Positions 60,808-64,000 of a stretch of 64,000 nt of DNA are shown piece by piece. The stretch lies in contig JAGTTO010000001.1 of NCBI GenBank assembly GCA_018223435.1, positions 2,790,001 through 2,854,000 on the forward strand, written 5' to 3'. Each line of letters opens with the position of its first letter. The first letter of the stretch is position 1. Source of the stretch: Lachnospiraceae bacterium Marseille-Q4251. GTDB taxonomy: Bacteria > Bacillota > Clostridia > Lachnospirales > Lachnospiraceae. The position numbers and the translations under genes are program-made. The notes under the pieces were generated by a model. It made no database searches. It saw only the letters and a program-made list of their open reading frames with translations, and was not told where the DNA came from.

Positions 60808-61671
60808 TTATAACTTGTTTCTTATCTTTCGGTACTCTCTTGGGGAATATCCTTTCAGCTTGTGGAAAAGCCGGCTGAAATAAAGCTGATTATCATATCC
60901 GACGATTTTAGAAATTTCATTGATGGAATAGGTTGTTGTTTCAAGTAACATCTGGGCATTGTTAATTCGGATTCCCACAATAAACTGCATTGGTGTAGAA
61001 CCTGTGTATTTTTTGAAGTTTCGGATAAACCAGCTGACACTCATTCCACGTGAGGCAGCATAATCATCTATGCTAATATTCTGGTTATAATTTTCACTGA
61101 AAAAGGTAACTGCGTTATCCATCTCGTGATCCAAGTATTCATTTTTCGAGATATGTTCCCTGGTCAGTTCCCGATGAAAGATGATAAGAAGATGACGGAG
61201 CAGAAGGACAAGCATTTCCTCATAATTATCTTGGCAACGCTGAAGCTCGATGATAATACGCTTGAAAATCTGTTCGTATTCCATAGAGGTTCCGACCTGA
61301 AATATACGCTCTTTATCCGGGAATCTATATTGCCGTAGGATATTTTTTACATTGTTGCCTGTAAAATGAATCCAGTATACTTCTGTCTTATCTTCTCCGT
61401 AATATTCATATTTTTGGAGTTCTTTCGGTCTGTACAGTACAATGTTGCCGGCTGGAACAATCGTTTCATTATTTACATTATCAAAATGAAAATGCCCACA
61501 ACCAGCAGTGATATATATAATCTGATAATCCAGACGACCCCTTGGACGGTAGGTCGGAAGTTTGGGATGTCTGGAAAGACGGTAAGTACCACAGCTACCT
61601 ACAATCAGCGGACGACTTTTGTCTTTGAAATCCATATGTGAGTGGTTCAAATAACCGGTGTTCAAATACAT
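60808..61671 (-). CDS. AraC-family regulator with N-terminal cupin domain
   Basis: 287 codons. Residues 1-150: cupin sensor (RGRLDYQIIYITAGCGHFHF, IVPAGNIVLYRPKELQKYEY). Residues 185-285: two HTH motifs (ISIDDYAASRGMSVSWFIRNFKKYTGSTPMQF and INEISKIVGYDNQLYFSRLFHKLKGYSPREYRK). Divergent from lacZ with a shared 200-bp region, so it probably activates lacZ in response to a beta-galactoside or its product and controls itself. Confidence 0.9.
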   Translation of the reverse strand: MYLNTGYLNHSHMDFKDKSRPLIVGSCGTYRLSRHPKLPTYRPRGRLDYQIIYITAGCGHFHFDNVNNETIVPAGNIVLYRPKELQKYEYYGEDKTEVYWIHFTGNNVKNILRQYRFPDKERIFQVGTSMEYEQIFKRIIIELQRCQDNYEEMLVLLLRHLLIIFHRELTREHISKNEYLDHEMDNAVTFFSENYNQNISIDDYAASRGMSVSWFIRNFKKYTGSTPMQFIVGIRINNAQMLLETTTYSINEISKIVGYDNQLYFSRLFHKLKGYSPREYRKIRNKL

Positions 61672-61727
61672 AGGACAGCACCTCTTTTCGCACTTTTTAT
61701 CATTGTATCATTTAGTGCATATTTTGT

Positions 61728-61778
61728 CTAATCCAATTTATAGACATATTTTGCGGATTAGGATAAGCTATATATAGC
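61728..61778. promoter_or_regulatory. Operator-like repeats between araC-type gene and lacZ
   Basis: Inverted repeat CTAATCC (61728-61734) and GGATTAG (61755-61761), 27 bp apart, and a palindrome GCTATATATAGC (61767-61778). Suitable for an AraC-type protein; -10 and -35 could not be fixed. Confidence 0.5.
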
Positions 61779-61871
61779 ATAACTAAGGAACGTAAACAAA
61801 AAAGTAAAGTATAAGGTTTGCTTTAGGAAAACAAAGAACAAAAAAGTATATGTATTGGAGGAGAGCTATTT

Positions 61872-64000
61872 ATGATCGTACCACGTTATTATGAAAATCT
61901 AAGCGTACTGCACGAAAACACAATGCCAGCCAGAGCCTATTATATTCCGGCATCCAGAAGAATGGATAACTTGGTGGAACACAGAGAAGAGTCAGATCGT
62001 ATGCAGTTATTGAATGGAACTTGGAAATTCCAGTATTTTAACAGCATCTATGACATTCAGGATTCTTTCTTTGAGAAGAATTATGATACAGAAAATTTTG
62101 ATGAGATTCAGGTTCCAAGTGTATGGCAGATGGCTGGATATGATACACACCAGTATACAAACATCCGGTATCCATTTCCGTTTGATCCACCATATGTGCC
62201 ACAGGACATTCCGTGTGGAGCCTATGTACATACTTTTGAGTACAGTAGAGATGAGAAAGCGCCAAAATCTTTTTTGAACTTTGAAGGAGTAGACAGTTGC
62301 TTTTACATATGGATCAATGGCTCTTACATAGGATACAGCCAGGTTTCGCATATGACCAGTGAGTTTGATGTTACCGATGTACTTCAGGATGGAACGAATA
62401 CGGTGGCAGTGTTGGTAATGAAGTGGTGTGATGGTTCCTATTTGGAAGATCAGGACAAATTCCGTATGAGTGGTATTTTCCGGGATGTGTACATTTTGAA
62501 ACGCCCAAAACAGGCAATCAGTGATTATCATATTAAAACAAGAATTGAGGATATGTTTGCGAAAGTAGAAATTGAAATGAAATTCTACTCTCCGTTAAAT
62601 GTAAAAATTTCGATTGAAGATAGAAACGGAGCAGTTGTAGCACTAGGAAGTATTGCTGAAGAAGGAACAGCTGTATTAGAAATCGCAAGTCCGGAACTTT
62701 GGAATACAGAAAATCCATATCTATATAAACTGATTCTTGAAACAGAGAATGAAGTAATTGTAGATCACATTGCATTAAGAAAGATAGAGATTAAAGACCA
62801 GGTTATTTATTTAAATGGACAGAAGATTAAATTCCGTGGTGTCAATCGACATGATTCTGATCCGGTTACTGGATTTACAATCAATCCGGAACAGATTACA
62901 ACCGATCTTACGTTAATGAAGCAGCATAATTTTAATGCGATCCGTTCCAGCCACTATCCGAACGCACCATTTTTCTATGAAATGTGTGACAAGTATGGAT
63001 TCATGGTAATAGATGAAGCAGATATTGAAGCTCATGGTCCATTTATGATCTACAGAAAAGAAGACACTGATTACAATCGGTTCAAACGATGGAATGAGAA
63101 GATTGCAGATGATCCGGTATGGGAAGAGGCAATCGTTGATCGCGTAAAACTCATGGTGGAACGTGACAAAAACCGTTTCTGTATTGTTATGTGGTCAATG
63201 GGAAATGAGAGTGCTTATGGCTGCAACTTTGAAAAAGCACTGGAATGGACAAAGAATTTTGATCCAGACCGCATCACACAATATGAGAGTGCAAGATACC
63301 GTAATTATGATGAAACATATGATTACAGCAATCTGGATGTGTACAGCCGGATGTATCCGGCGCTTTCCGAAATTCAGGAATATCTGGATAAAGATGGAAG
63401 CAAACCCTTCCTTTTGGTAGAGTACTGTCACAGTATGGGAAACGGACCTGGAGATTTTGAAGATTACTTCCAGATGATTCAGGATAATGATAAAATGTGC
63501 GGCGGCTTTGTCTGGGAATGGTGTGACCATGCGATTGCTCATGGAACTGCTGAGAATGGAAAGACTATATATGCTTATGGGGGAGACCATGGCGAAGAAA
63601 TTCATGATGGCAACTTCTGTATGGATGGATTAGTATATCCGGACAGAACGGTACATACAGGACTTTTGGAATACAAGAATGTTTATCGCCCGGCAAGAGT
63701 TATTTCCTATAACAAAGAAAGCGGAGAACTGGTGCTTCATAACTACATGGATTTTGATGACTTGAAAGATTATGTGAAGATTAGTTATGAGCTGACACAG
63801 GATGGTCTTGTGATCAGCAAAGGCATACTTCCGGAGTTTTCTGTGGCACCACACGGGAAAGGAAAAACAAACCTGAAGATCAATGTTCCAGAGAATGGGA
63901 AATGTTATTTAAAACTTATTTACCATCTGAAAAAGGAATTGCCACTGTTGGATGAAGACCATATTCTTGGATTTGATGAGATCGAAGTAAGCCAGAAGGA
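61872..64000 (+). CDS. lacZ: Beta-galactosidase, glycoside hydrolase family 2 (partial, runs off the window)
   Basis: ATG 61872 behind TGGAGGAGAG; 709 codons are present and the frame is open at the window end. GH2 layout: N-terminal sugar-binding domain (FNFEGVDSCFYIWINGSYIGYSQ is split across 133-160; the usual NFEGVDSCFYIWING), immunoglobulin-like domain, then the TIM barrel with FRGVNRHDSDPVTGF, acid/base Glu446 in MWSMGNES and nucleophile Glu517 in LVEYCHSMGNG. It hydrolyses lactose and related beta-galactosides in the cytosol. Divergent from the AraC-type regulator. Confidence 0.93.
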   Translation, partial: MIVPRYYENLSVLHENTMPARAYYIPASRRMDNLVEHREESDRMQLLNGTWKFQYFNSIYDIQDSFFEKNYDTENFDEIQVPSVWQMAGYDTHQYTNIRYPFPFDPPYVPQDIPCGAYVHTFEYSRDEKAPKSFLNFEGVDSCFYIWINGSYIGYSQVSHMTSEFDVTDVLQDGTNTVAVLVMKWCDGSYLEDQDKFRMSGIFRDVYILKRPKQAISDYHIKTRIEDMFAKVEIEMKFYSPLNVKISIEDRNGAVVALGSIAEEGTAVLEIASPELWNTENPYLYKLILETENEVIVDHIALRKIEIKDQVIYLNGQKIKFRGVNRHDSDPVTGFTINPEQITTDLTLMKQHNFNAIRSSHYPNAPFFYEMCDKYGFMVIDEADIEAHGPFMIYRKEDTDYNRFKRWNEKIADDPVWEEAIVDRVKLMVERDKNRFCIVMWSMGNESAYGCNFEKALEWTKNFDPDRITQYESARYRNYDETYDYSNLDVYSRMYPALSEIQEYLDKDGSKPFLLVEYCHSMGNGPGDFEDYFQMIQDNDKMCGGFVWEWCDHAIAHGTAENGKTIYAYGGDHGEEIHDGNFCMDGLVYPDRTVHTGLLEYKNVYRPARVISYNKESGELVLHNYMDFDDLKDYVKISYELTQDGLVISKGILPEFSVAPHGKGKTNLKINVPENGKCYLKLIYHLKKELPLLDEDHILGFDEIEVSQK

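Overview
The window looks like the chromosome of a gut Lachnospiraceae (Bacillota). Base composition is low to moderate in GC, most genes start behind strong AGGAGG-type ribosome sites, and the gene families are those of Blautia, Dorea or Ruminococcus-type genomes. No species call is possible from sequence alone. No tRNA, rRNA or CRISPR array was seen. Almost everything left of about 60.2 kb is accessory DNA: nested integrative or mobilizable elements, five insertion sequences, element remnants and cargo. Ordinary chromosome (an AraC-type regulator divergent from a beta-galactosidase gene) appears only at the right end.

Layout. 0-2.8 kb: a large element protein (YodL/DUF4316). 2.9-4.5 kb: an IS110-family element with a long 5' leader expected to hold a bridge RNA. 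4.5-5.8 kb: a small unidentified three-gene cassette. 6.0-7.9 kb: an IS256-family element with one end tandemly duplicated. 8.4-19.8 kb: a DUF6076-like gene, a small membrane protein, then an XRE regulator and a full Ssp-type DNA phosphorothioation and restriction operon in the order sspD-sspB-sspC-sspA-sspE. 20.0-22.3 kb: an array of five near-palindromes, then relaxase, MobC and an oriT-like region. 22.4-29.6 kb: Nudix hydrolase, an ImmR/ImmA pair (immA split by a second IS256 copy), dinB and phage/ICE-like regulators. 29.6-35.2 kb: a BceABRS-like peptide-antibiotic sensing and detoxification module inside Tn1549-like sequence. 35.3-42.9 kb: remnants, a VanY-type carboxypeptidase, an ECF sigma factor with an ABC exporter, an XRE regulator, a lipoprotein and an AlbA/Schlafen-type regulator carrying an 11-bp repeat. 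43.4-46.7 kb: three excisionase-like paralogues, a truncated integrase, and a MarR-MATE efflux cassette. 46.7-47.9 kb: a trypsin-like protease with a small membrane protein. 47.9-50.7 kb: IS66. 50.7-51.4 kb: Tn1549-like regulatory remnants. 51.6-53.4 kb: IS200/IS605 with intact tnpB. 53.7-58.4 kb: a lantibiotic immunity locus (NisRK/FEG/I-like) without biosynthetic genes. 58.7-60.3 kb: an element HTH protein and a Nudix-HAD fusion. 60.8-64 kb: araC-type regulator and lacZ.

How it fits together. The Ssp operon should place sulfur in DNA (SspA supplies sulfur, SspD activates it, SspB and SspC act on the DNA) while SspE restricts phage in a phosphorothioate-dependent way. The relaxase and MobC suggest that this island travels by mobilization. 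Its ImmR/ImmA switch appears to have been disabled by an IS insertion. Two peptide-antibiotic defence loci, a MATE pump and an ECF-ABC cluster point to selection by antimicrobial peptides and drugs. The least explained items are the five-palindrome array at 20.09-20.23 kb and the protease/membrane-protein pair at 46.8-47.9 kb.
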